From Hermatobates lingyangjiaoensis (Eukaryota > Arthropoda > Insecta > Hemiptera > Hermatobatidae): DNA of 64,000 nt. Each line of letters starts with the position of its first letter. Position 1 is the first letter of the stretch. Shown here in pieces: positions 42,990-51,700 of the stretch. The notes under the pieces are model-generated. The model saw only the letters and a list, made by a program, of their open reading frames with translations. It searched no databases and was not told the origin of the DNA. A program made the position numbers and the translations under genes. The stretch covers positions 682,001-746,000 of the forward strand of contig JAPFBL010000169.1 in NCBI GenBank assembly GCA_026182355.1, written 5' to 3'.

Positions 42990-43275
42990 CTAACTTCAAA
43001 CAATGCAACACCTTTAAGCTGACGTTTTCATCTATATTTGTAGACATCTACAGGGTTTGGTATTTTACCATTGAAAGGAACTAACTGCATAACAATTATA
43101 TTCAAATCAGTCTATAGTGCTAGCACTATACCATTGCATTTTTTACCTGAAGATGTCTACAAATATGGACGAAACGTCGGATTAAAGGTGTTGTATTGTT
43201 TGAACCTAGACCAAATCACGATAAAAAAGAAAATAAGTATTCAATATATGTGGTCGAGATAAAAAAACATTATAT
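42990..43275. mobile_element. Palindromic PLE ends (ACGT family D)
   Basis: Left arm about 42990-43060 (minus) and right arm about 43145-43270 (plus). The right tail GTGTTGTATTGTTTGAAC, GGTCGAGATAAAA also occurs at 27.9-28.0 and 52.4 kb. Confidence 0.55.
43144..43184 (+). ncRNA. Hammerhead-like core (ACGT type)
   Basis: TAC, CTGAAGA, T, GTC-long loop-GAC, GAAA, ACGT, C, GGA. Core boxes intact and NUH is GTC; stem I pairs only weakly. Confidence 0.55.
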
Positions 43276-43309
43276 GTGTCCATATAAATATACAGAACTA
43301 AAAACAAAC

Positions 43310-43616
43310 ACGTACAGTTTCTAATTTTTGGTTTGAACAGTCTTTAGGAGAGATATAAGAGGAAAACTAAGCACACTGATACAGAGACGGTTGGAGAAAC
43401 AGAGACTGGGGTCTCAACCGTCTCAGTACCAGTACGCTTTGTTTCCCACTTGTATCTCTCCTGAAGACGGTTCAAACTGAAAAAAGAGACTGTAAGTGTG
43501 TGTGTAAGGGGAAATCGTCATTAGAGTCACGAAGAAGACCACTTGTTACGGTTGAAAGATTTTAGGTTTTTTCCTCATTTTTTATTGTTGTTTGAACTTT
43601 TATATATATATATATA
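43310..43616. mobile_element. PLE ends: GAGA/TCTC palindrome plus PLE-A tail
   Basis: 43317-43490 is an inverted pair (CTTTAGGAGAGATA left, TATCTCTCCTGAAG right). 43515-43600 is a degraded PLE-A tail (GAAGACCACTTGTTACGG, GAAAGATTTTAG). Ends at a short (TA)n. Confidence 0.55.
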
Positions 43617-43707
43617 CGGTACTGTTTTCTTGACCACAAAATATTCACAAAACACTTTTTCTTTTTCTCGGAGTTTGGTCAGGGTAAATATATGGAATCA
43701 CCTTTTT

Positions 43708-43745
43708 GCCAACGTTTCGTCTTTATTTCAAGACATCCTCAGGGC
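43708..43745 (-). ncRNA. Hammerhead, left arm (GCC/GGC, ACGT)
   Basis: Exact reverse complement of 44440-44477. Confidence 0.68.
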
Positions 43746-44439
43746 TATAAACTAACAAAAAACAATAAACTATGGACATTTTTTCATTTCTACTTTAAAA
43801 ACATCATAAACAAATTGAAAAAAGAACTTACTGAAGGCTTGGTTCTGTTACATTTACAAACAACCGTTAACTGTCATTACATGTGCTGTTCCAAGCGACA
43901 AATTATTGAACCACTGTTTTTTTAGTACAATCCATTATATATAAACATATATACTTATACACATATTATAATATATATCTATTATAATATGTATCATCAT
44001 AATATATATCTATAATACATTTATATTAAATTATTATTTTAACAATCCTTAAAAATATAAACTAGATAACATTGTAGGATTTATAGTTCCATCATAAATA
44101 GTTAAAGATGCAATGTTATCTAGTTTATATTTTTAAGGATTGTTAAAATAAAAAATTATTTTAAATGTATTATAGATATATATTATGGTGATACATATTA
44201 TAATAGATATAAATTATAATATGTGTATAAGTATATATGTTTATATATAATGGATTGTACTAAAAAAACAGTGGTTCAATAATTTGTCGCTTGGAACAGC
44301 ACATGTAATGACAGTTAACGGTTGTTTGTAAATGTAACAGAACCAAGCCTTCAGTAAGTTCTTTTTTCAATTTGTTTATGATGTTTTTAAAGTAGAAATG
44401 AAAAAATGTCCATTGTTTATTGTTTTTTGTTAGTTTATA

Positions 44440-44477
44440 GCCCTGAGGATGTCTTGAAATAAAGACGAAACGTTGGC
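44440..44477 (+). ncRNA. Hammerhead, right arm (GCC/GGC, ACGT)
   Basis: GCC (stem I), CTGAGGA (44443-44449), T, GTCTT-GAAAT-AAGAC-type stem II (44451-44466), GAAA (44467-44470), ACGT at stem III, T as the cleavage nucleotide, GGC (44475-44477) pairing with GCC. Among the best-formed copies in the window. Confidence 0.68.
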
Positions 44478-44579
44478 AAAAAGGTGATTCCATATATTTA
44501 CCCTGACCAAACTCCGAGAAAAAGAAAAAGTGTTTTGTATATCTTTATAAATAAAATAATGATTTTGTCTGTACATTGC

Positions 44580-45972
44580 TTAGAACTGACTCATTTCAAG
44601 TTTTCTTTACGTTTCATACATTGGAGAAACCGAATCCACCCTTAGAAAAATTTCTGTCGGTTTGTCGGTTTGTCGGTTTGTCGGTTTGTCCGCAAAACTT
44701 TGTCACAGGTAAACTCAGCTACCATAAGACATATAAAGCTGAAACTTTTACAGTAGATTTGTGTAGGTCTAACTTAAAATATAGGCTATGAATTGATTGG
44801 AAATTCAACGTAGAAGTGAAGTTATGGACGTTTAACGCAAAAATGTTTGTCACAAGTAAACTCAGCCACCATAAGACATAGCGAGCTGAAACATTGACAC
44901 TGGATTTGTGTGTGCCTAACTTAAAATATGGGCTCTAAATAGATTATTAATTCAGTACAGAAGCAAAGTTATGGGGTTTTAGCTGTATTTTCCTAACTTC
45001 ACAGACAAGTTTGTTTTGAAAATACACAGGTGTGGCAAGTAGGTATTGTTAGTTGATTTTAATTTCAATTGAGCATATGAATATATTGCGTATTTGACAT
45101 CATTGAAATGGTGTTTCACAGAGTTAAGGATGTACTATCTATTTAGAATAAATGTTTTGTAAACGAGCAATTCTCAGCCCTTAATATGAACAGGCATAAG
45201 AAATCAACAAACAAGTTCTTACGCTATATGAAGCCGAGGAAAGAACTTACAAGTCAGTAAAGAGATTGGATTAGTGATGAAGAAGCAGTTCATTATCTAA
45301 TTGACTTTCTTGACTCTGAATTTATTTCTCCTGGACTGCCTGCTCATGAGTAAAAACTTAAAGTAGAGCACCAATCATGCTGCAATTTAGTAGCAGTAAC
45401 AAATTTCATGTTACGAAACATGAGTGCCCCAAAACTGTGCAACGGGACACGACTCTGAGTTCGTGCTCTACACAGATATGCCATAGAGGCGGACATAATG
45501 ACTGGATGTGGTATTGGGGAGTCTGTGTGAATACTTCACATACCATTGATTCAGAGCCACTGTCTGTTTACGTTGAAATGATTGCAAAGTCCGGTCAGAG
45601 TCTATTTCGCAATGACGATAACTAAGTCGCAAAGGGAGACTTCATCTAACGCAGGAATACAAGGTAGCAAAACCAAGTTTTTCTCACATGGTCAAATGTA
45701 GTTTACATGCACAACGGTCAGAGGTTTCAACTCTTTCTTCTACCATGAACCTGAAGGATAGACAGCTAATGTAGTGTATTAGCTGGAGGCATTTGTTTAA
45801 CACTGTAGTAATAATGGTATTTTCTACTATTCTATAATTTCTAATGACATTTTGAAATACCAAAAATGACGGAATTTCTGATTCTTCAGTGGTATAGCCA
45901 AAAGGCATAGGCACACGGCAATAAAACAAAACAGGAACTTCTGATTCCGTCAAAGACGGGTACGTTTGCTAT
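44580..45972 (+). mobile_element. Helitron relic with degraded 3' end
   Basis: Begins with a block (TTAGAACT, CTCATTTCAAGTTTTC, TTTACGTTTCA) shared with the short element at 46.37 kb, then (GTCGGTTT)n at 44655-44695, a partly duplicated segment (ACTCAG-TACCATAAGACATA at about 44710 and 44860), a helicase relic, and a 3' end with hairpin CCGTC-AAA-GACGG (45947-45959), then GTACGTTTG and CTAT, one base off CTAG. The first 5' bases are not certain. Confidence 0.72.
45229..45790 (+). pseudogene. Helitron helicase C-terminus, broken
   Basis: Pieced over three frames, blocks appear in the order known for Helitron Pif1-type helicases: DEEAVHYLIDFL and SEFISPGLPAHE, then KLKV, APIMLQ, PKLCNGTRL, VRALHRYAIEADIMTGCGIG, ESV, IPLI, LQSPVRVYFAMTITKSQ, SHGQM, then PEG-TANVVY at the very end. 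At least six stops and several frameshifts interrupt it. It would have been the 5'-3' helicase part of the Rep-helicase transposase. The 82-codon open frame at 45377-45625 is a shadow in one of these frames. Position upstream of a Helitron 3' hairpin supports the assignment. It is clearly unable to make protein. Confidence 0.8.
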
Positions 45973-46009
45973 GTATTATATATAACTGTCAACTTTTTTT
46001 TAATTTAAT

Positions 46010-46362
46010 ATTTGCTTAATAAATACACTGGTAATAATGTAAGGTATGGGACCAGAGTAGCCCAGTGGCTTGCGTGATCGCCGATGACAGTAGTGCAAAT
46101 GTATTATAAATAAATGTAACAAACAAATATTTTTTTGAATTTAAAATGTGGATAATATAAAAGATGGTAATAAAGTAAAGGGATCTAGCCAGGGTAGCCA
46201 GTAGCTTGCTTGCTCGCCGATGAGAGTAGTGCAAATGTATTATAAATAAATACAACAAAAATATTTTTTTTTAATTTAATATTTGCGTAATATAAACACT
46301 GGTAATAAAGTAAGGTATGGAACCAGAGTAGCCCAGTGGCTTGCGTGCTAGCTTTTGACTGG
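46010..46362 (+). repeat. Tandem tRNA-like box A repeats
   Basis: Three imperfect units of about 135 bp, with AGTAGCCCAGTGGCTTGCGTG at about 46055 and 46327 and a variant near 46195, each preceded by CACTGGTAATAAAGTAA-like sequence. They resemble SINE heads without box B. Confidence 0.6.
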
Positions 46363-46373
46363 GAGCACGTTAA

Positions 46374-46703
46374 TTAGAACTAACTCATTTCAAGTTTTCT
46401 TTACGTTTCATAGTTCAGAGTAGCCACATGTACCCTTAGAATAATTTCTGTCTGTCGGTTTGTCCACAAAATATTGCTACCATAAGACATATAAAGCTGA
46501 AACATTGATTGTAGATTTGTGTATGTCTAACTTGAAATCTAATCTGTGTATACAGAGGCATTTGTTTAGCACTGTACTAATAATGGTATTTTCTACTATT
46601 CTATAACTTCTAATTGTAGTATTAGTATAATACTATAATTTATATTTTGGAATACCAAGTATAATAGAATTTTTGATTCCGTCAAAGACGGGTACGTTTG
46701 CTA

Positions 46704-46704
<1 letters not shown>
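46374..46704 (+). mobile_element. Short non-autonomous Helitron, intact 3' end
   Basis: About 330 bp. The 5' block equals that of the relic at 44580; the 3' end has hairpin CCGTC-AAA-GACGG (46679-46691), GTACGTTTG and CTAG (46701-46704), followed by T of a (TA)n tract. This is the canonical Helitron 3' structure and AT insertion preference. Internal deletion of the helicase explains its size. Confidence 0.8.

Positions 46705-46746
<42 letters not shown>
46705..46746. repeat. (TA)n microsatellite
   Basis: Separates the Helitron end from PLE-B. Confidence 0.9.
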
Positions 46747-46747
<1 letters not shown>

Positions 46748-46754
46748 CAGATTC

Positions 46755-47864
46755 AATAATATATCGACCGTTTGATAGAATAGGTGTGTTTTCTAATCGG
46801 GGTTCGGTCAATTTTCCAGGATAAAAAATCAAACTCTCGTTGCCAACGTTTCGGTTTTATTTAAAACCTTTTTCATAGGCCTACAAACAAAGGATAATAA
46901 GAAATCACATATCAACATCAAACATATACACAATATGAAAATGGATTGTTACAACTCATGAATATTACAAGCAGAAATATTTCAGAGATACATAAAACAA
47001 TATTACTTACAGAAGTAAGAATTGTTTAACTATCACAATCAATTAGAAAAGTGTTCAAACGAAACGTACCTGAAGTTACACTGGCATTTTATAATAAAAG
47101 AAAAAATAAATCTTTATTTTCAAATTTGAAAGAAAAAATACCGAAGGAGTTACAAAGTAACCTCATTTATGCCATCAAATGTAAAGACTGTGACAAGTGT
47201 TACTATGGTGAAACTAGTCGTTTTCTCAAAGAAAGGTTGTACCAACATAATTATTCCATAAGAACAAATAAAAGTAACGCAACAGCCTTAGCTGGGCATG
47301 CAATAAACGAAGGTCACACGTTCGATTTTGAAGATACAACTATAATAGAAAAAGAAAAAGATGATCAAAGAAGGAAGACACTTGAGATGTTATATATTAA
47401 AAAGGATCTAAGTTCGATTAATCATAGAAGTGATATTACTAATTTAAGTAATATTTATTCTGGAGTGTTGTGCTGAGGTTTAGTGAAATTTGATTTATTT
47501 AGTTCCCTTGAGTGAACAGTGTTGAGGTTATTTGTAATGTTATCTTATTAGTCTAGTCGAAGGTTTTGTCCGGCTAACATTGTTGTTCCTTTAAATAATG
47601 TAAATTTCATTTTCTTAGTTAAAAAATTCTTACTTCTGTAAGTAATATTGTTTTATGTATCTCTGAAATATTTCTGCTTGTAATATTCATGAGTTGTAAC
47701 AATCCATTTTCATATTGTGTATATGTTTGATGTTGATATGTGATTTCTTATTATCCTTTGTTTGTAGGCCTATGAAAAAGGTTTTAAATAAAACCGAAAC
47801 GTTGGCAACGAGAGTTTGATTTTTTATCCTGGAAAATTGACCGAACCCCGATTAGAAAACACAG

Positions 47865-47870
<6 letters not shown>
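46755..47870 (+). mobile_element. PLE-B element flanked by its own inverted end
   Basis: Left arm 46770-47010 is the reverse complement of right arm 47625-47865; between them lies the GIY-YIG coding fragment on the plus strand. Each arm has an outward core with CTATGA in place of CTGATGA (46836-46884 minus, 47764-47812 plus). (TA)n on both sides. Confidence 0.78.
47024..47476 (+). CDS. PLE-B GIY-YIG endonuclease domain, partial
   Basis: An open frame from about 47024, with GTG at 47051 and no ATG before it, to a TGA at 47474. Numbered from 47051: the N-terminal strand LIYAIKC (38-44), the paired strand CYYGE (50-54), Arg62 and a catalytic-type Glu112 form a GIY-YIG nuclease; C44 and C47 are the PLE-type zinc-binding pair. 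The reverse transcriptase half is entirely absent, so the copy is 5'-truncated, replaced at about 47010 by an inverted 3' end. In an intact element the domain nicks target DNA so that RT can prime. No internal stops are present, so the insertion may be fairly young. It is not expected to be expressed. Confidence 0.8.

Positions 47871-47900
<30 letters not shown>
47866..47900. repeat. (TA)n microsatellite
   Basis: Between PLE-B and the next palindrome; another run at 48161-48200. Confidence 0.9.
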
Positions 47901-47906
<6 letters not shown>

Positions 47907-48159
47907 GAATTTAAAAAAGAACACAAAGAAAGGAAACCACTGAACTCACTACTATATTTCGATGTCCTCGTCTTCAGGAAAAGAAGTGAATCGCTCCAAA
48001 GGCTGACAACGACTGAGTTAAGGCTGAGTCGTTATCAGCCTTTGGAGCGATTCACTTCTTTTCCTGAAGACGAGGACATCGAAATATAGTAGTGAGTTCA
48101 GTGGTTTCCTTTCTATGTGTTCTTTTTTAAATTCTAGTTTATTCAGTTCGAAGAATCGT

Positions 48160-48160
<1 letters not shown>
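47900..48160. mobile_element. Palindrome of two PLE ends (ATAT, AGTAGTGAG family)
   Basis: Arms about 47905-48018 and 48022-48140 turn at GACTGAGTTAAGGCTGAGTC. Minus core 47945-47988 and plus core 48050-48095: CTGAAGA, C, short stem II, GAAA, ATAT, A, GTAGTGAG. Related single ends at 14.4 and 60.3 kb. Confidence 0.65.
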
Positions 48161-48205
<45 letters not shown>

Positions 48206-48358
48206 AAAGTAGACGGCAGCTTCCGCATTTACGACTTTTTTGCTCGTTTTCTTACTAGTTTTTTCTGGTAGGGAGTGATTTCATGGAGGAGTTGTCCCAG
48301 AGACATCAAAGAAATAATCTTTTAGCTTAATCAATAATATTATATTTTTTTTTACACT

Positions 48359-48396
48359 TACAAGCTTTCGATTTTCTCAGAAATCATCCTCAGGTA
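48359..48396 (-). ncRNA. PLE-C hammerhead, left inverted arm
   Basis: Reverse complement of 50473-50510, with all core positions kept. Confidence 0.66.
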
Positions 48397-48660
48397 TATA
48401 TCATTATTAAACAGATTAAATTCACAGAAGAAAATTTTTCCAAATGTTAAACAGACATTAAAAGGAATAAAAATTTAGATGTTAATAGAACTAGATGAAC
48501 TTTGTGAAAAAACAAAACAAGTCCACTGTGACAAGTGTAAGGTTACAACTTGTCATTCACATTTCCTGGGGGTCCTGTCAATGTAGGCTTATTATGTTTA
48601 TAAGAACTATCGAAGTTCTTACAACTTGGTATTATGCCTATACAATTAAATTAAAATTAA

Positions 48661-50325
48661 ATTAAATTTAAGAATATTACTAAAAACCCTGTAGAAAATA
48701 TTAAAAAACAAGTGAACAAGTTAATCAGAAAAATCAACAGTGTACATGAAAGTAATATCTTACCGCTTATTAAAGGTGATTTTGATATGGGCTACTGTTA
48801 TGGAAACGTCAAAAATCACAAGCCAAACAACCCATTGAGACTGATAATTAGCCAAATACCTTCTCCAACCTACAAACTGGCAAAAAGACTTAATGAAATT
48901 TTAACTCCTCATGTACCTAAGGGCTACAGCATTTCGTCACCTGTAGAATTCCTTCACTTGATTAAAGGTTCGGATGCCAAAGGAACGGTGGTTTCCTTAG
49001 ACGTAGAATCCCTTTTCACAAATGTCCCAGTCGACAGAACCATAAAATATATAATTGATGAAGTCTACCATGAAAACGGCCCGCCAAAAGTAAACATCCC
49101 AAAAGCTGAACTGAAATCATTGTTGCAAATTTGTACTAAAGATGTTCCATTCACATCACCTGATGGAAAAATGTATGTACAAATTGATGGAGTTGCTATG
49201 GGTTCACCCCTTGGCGTGCTTTTTGCAAACTTCTATTTAGGATGCGTTGAGAGAGAAATCTTCAATAAAATAATGAAGCCAACAATATACACAAGATATG
49301 TGGATGATATTTTTGTCTTGGCTGAGGATGAGGAACAAGTCTCTGTTCTCATGAAAACACTTCAACAAGCCTCAGGACTCAAGCTAACAATAGAACACAG
49401 CCACCAAGGACAACTGCCTTTTCTGGACATCATCACGAAGCAAACCCCCACTAGTTTCAGTACAACAGTTTACAGAAAAGCAACAAACCTCGGTCTTTGC
49501 TTAAATGGAAAGAGTGAATGTCCAGAACAATACCGAAGCGCGACAATTTATGCTTATGTTAAAAGAGCTTTCACACACTGTAGCGAGTGGAGCTCCCTCA
49601 ATGATGAGTTAGAGAAGTCAACTCAGATTCTTATTAATAATGGGTACTCTAACCAAGAAGTTTCTGACGTTATTGAAAAATTCATGAACCGATGGCACGC
49701 TAAGTCTGGAGAACCAAATGTAACCAATCAAGGAGAAACAATAGATCTCTACTATAGAGCATATATGCACAGTTTCTACAAACAAGATGAACGTGCACTA
49801 AGAAAAATCATTCGCACTAATGTTTTCCTGACAAATGAAACTGATAAACTCCGACTTAGGATTTACTACCAAAGCAGAAAGACTCAAAACCTTCTCCTTA
49901 AAAACCGCCCCCAAAGAGATGTCTCAGTGCTGCAAAAACGTCACTTGGTGTACCAATATACATGTAATACCGGGAACTGTGAAGCCTGTCCTACAAAGTA
50001 CATCGGGATGACCACAACCAGACTATCACGACGTCTTACCTTCCACCTTACAGCAGGTACTCCGAAAAACCATACGAGACAAGCACATAACACAACATTA
50101 ACGAGGGAAATGTTAGAAAAAGGAACAACAAGTTTAAGAATAGAAAATAATACCAGCCGCCTTCATATCCTCGAGGCCTTATACATCAAGGACGTCCAAC
50201 CTTCTATGAACATTCAGGCCAATTGTATAGGCATAATACCAAGTTGTAAGAACTTCGATAGTTCTTATAAACATAATAAGCCTACATTGACAGGACCCCC
50301 AGGAAATGTGAATGACAAGTTGTAA
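48661..50325 (+). CDS. PLE-C reverse transcriptase/GIY-YIG protein, 5'-truncated
   Basis: Open frame of 555 codons; the first possible initiator is GTG at 48712, and no ATG lies upstream, so the true N-terminus is lost at the junction with the inverted left arm. Numbered from 48712: RT motif A SLDVESLF (95-102, Asp97), motif B AMGSPLG (162-168), motif C YVDD (196-199), and a QLPFLDI block (234-240). A C-terminal GIY-YIG nuclease follows: QYTC (415-418), cysteines 418, 423 and 426, YIGMTT (430-435), Arg437 and Glu488. The protein would nick target DNA and reverse-transcribe its RNA by target-primed synthesis; PLE RTs are related to telomerase. No internal stop or frameshift, so a young copy. 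The missing N-terminal block is present separately in the flanking arms. Confidence 0.9.
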   Translation: MKFKNITKNPVENIKKQVNKLIRKINSVHESNILPLIKGDFDMGYCYGNVKNHKPNNPLRLIISQIPSPTYKLAKRLNEILTPHVPKGYSISSPVEFLHLIKGSDAKGTVVSLDVESLFTNVPVDRTIKYIIDEVYHENGPPKVNIPKAELKSLLQICTKDVPFTSPDGKMYVQIDGVAMGSPLGVLFANFYLGCVEREIFNKIMKPTIYTRYVDDIFVLAEDEEQVSVLMKTLQQASGLKLTIEHSHQGQLPFLDIITKQTPTSFSTTVYRKATNLGLCLNGKSECPEQYRSATIYAYVKRAFTHCSEWSSLNDELEKSTQILINNGYSNQEVSDVIEKFMNRWHAKSGEPNVTNQGETIDLYYRAYMHSFYKQDERALRKIIRTNVFLTNETDKLRLRIYYQSRKTQNLLLKNRPQRDVSVLQKRHLVYQYTCNTGNCEACPTKYIGMTTTRLSRRLTFHLTAGTPKNHTRQAHNTTLTREMLEKGTTSLRIENNTSRLHILEALYIKDVQPSMNIQANCIGIIPSCKNFDSSYKHNKPTLTGPPGNVNDKL

Positions 50326-50472
50326 CCTTACACTTGTCACAGTGGACTTGTTTTGTTTTTTCACAAAGTTCATCTAGTTCTATTAACATCTAAATTTTTA
50401 TTCCTTTTAATGTCTGTTTAACATTTGGAAAAAATTTTATTCTGTGAATTTAATCTGTTTAATAATGATATA

Positions 50473-50510
50473 TACCTGAGGATGATTTCTGAGAAAATCG
50501 AAAGCTTGTA
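50473..50510 (+). ncRNA. PLE-C hammerhead
   Basis: TAC, CTGAGGA (50476-50482), T, GATTT-loop-AAATC, GAAA, AGCT, T, GTA. Stem I TAC/GTA pairs. It lies about 150 nt after the ORF stop and about 45 nt before the next ORF start, where it would separate tandem units. Confidence 0.67.
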
Positions 50511-50556
50511 AGTGTAAAAAATATAATATTATTGATTAAGCTAAAAGATTATTTCT

Positions 50557-50710
50557 TTGATGTCTCTGGGACAACTCCTCCATGAAATCACTCCCTACCA
50601 GAAAAAACTAGTAAGAAAACTAGAGAAAAAGAGCAAAAAAGTCGTAAATGCGGAAGCTGCCGTCTACTTTAATAAAATATGTTTACAAGAAAATCTGCTG
50701 CCAATATACA
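50557..50710 (+). pseudogene. PLE-C ORF N-terminal fragment
   Basis: A frame opening MMSLGQLLHE, then QKKLVRKLEK, VVNAEAAVYF, ICLQENLLP and YTNI before dissolving into (TA)n-encoded YIYI. The same block begins copies at 1427 and 33757. Its place after the hammerhead shows that the copied RNA or cDNA contained the start of a following unit, so this is the 5' piece that the main ORF at 48661 lacks. It is separated from that ORF and cannot complement it in one protein. No domain is known to me for this segment; it is rich in Lys and Arg and could bind nucleic acid. Confidence 0.65.

Positions 50711-50760
<50 letters not shown>
50711..50760. repeat. (TA)n microsatellite
   Basis: About 50 bp of TA at the right border of PLE-C. 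Confidence 0.92.
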
Positions 50761-50763
<3 letters not shown>

Positions 50764-50989
50764 ATAACACGCAGAAACAACAACAAAAAAGTCTGTTTAT
50801 AGTAATTAATTTCGAGAGATTTGTTTATTCTGCTATTAAATGTTACATTCTTTTTACCAACATTGTTGTATTCAAACTATATAAAGGAGAAAATTCACTC
50901 AAGAAGTTATTCATGACCTGAAGTTGAATGACGACGATTATTTGAATGTCACGTTTTTAAATAAAATTTTAATTATACACCCACTCCCC

Positions 50990-51700
50990 ACATTTCCGTA
51001 CTAATAAAGACCGAGACAGATCCGGAAACAGAAAATTCCGGAAATTGGTAACACTGGTAAATGGTAGTCTAATGGTGGGTAGGGTAGAGGCTAAGTGGCT
51101 GACAGCATGACAGGACGTACCATATACATAACCTCACTAAATCTTTATAGAAAGACTAGGCCATCTGAATTTCATTTACTTTAGCACACTACACATTTAA
51201 TTAAAATAAACATTAGTATTAATACATAATAAACTTTAAAACAAACAAACAAAGATTCTAGCCAATTACTGTTAACCGCAGGATAAGACATACCATAGAA
51301 TATATTGTATAGCCTAACCTCAAAACAGTTTAGAGGGTTAGGCTATCTGAATACTGCAATGGCCTATTTGAAAAGATTTAAATGAAACTGGAGTAGTGTA
51401 GGCATATAAGGGAGGATAGCTAGGCTATTCTCTGCATCACCTTGCTTCAAATCACAATCATCAAATACAGGCAGATACAGTTAGTTTATGTTTATTGCGC
51501 AATAAAATATGTAATAATAATATTTTTTATGCATAATAAAGGTATAGTTTGCTTAAGATAACGAATTGGAGTAGCCTGTGCTACTTTATGTTACTCTGCC
51601 CTTTCTGTTACCAGAATCCCGATGACACGGGATTACTACTGTATTATTTTTTCAGTTTAAAGAAAAAACTGAATAGTTTTCACCTATTCGGAAGAAAAAA
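50990..51700. repeat. Dispersed repeat, second copy of 2.7-3.1 kb
   Basis: Shared blocks as listed for 2690-3070; about 300 bp (51110-51410) is unique to this copy and contains a duplicated GTTAGGCTATCTGAAT-like word. Confidence 0.6.

Larger units (their letters stand above)
43620..44545. mobile_element. 0.9-kb near-perfect PLE palindrome
   Basis: Arms about 43640-44075 and 44110-44530 are almost exact inverted copies around a spacer of about 35 bp. Each arm contains the same 77-codon frame (starting MESPFCQRFV) on opposite strands, differing at one residue; it overlaps the ribozyme and is not a plausible gene. Both arms carry an intact hammerhead facing outwards. The near-identity implies recent formation or gene conversion. 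Confidence 0.85.
48200..50710 (+). mobile_element. PLE-C element, best-preserved copy
   Basis: Left arm (48205-48652) is an inverted copy of the right arm (50222-50700). Between them is the 5'-truncated ORF. The right arm holds, in order, the ORF end, 3' UTR, hammerhead, then the start of another ORF (MMSLGQLLHE ... VVNAEAAVYFN, from 50557), cut at a TNI codon run by (TA)n. The left arm mirrors all this. Flanked by (TA)n at 48161-48200 and 50711-50760. Confidence 0.85.

Noticed and set aside
43692..44493. Two 77-codon frames that look like a duplicated gene
   Set aside because: They are mirror translations of the palindrome arms and overlap the hammerhead core.
45377..45625. An 82-codon frame as a novel gene
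   Set aside because: It is one frame of a Helitron helicase relic whose blocks continue in other frames.
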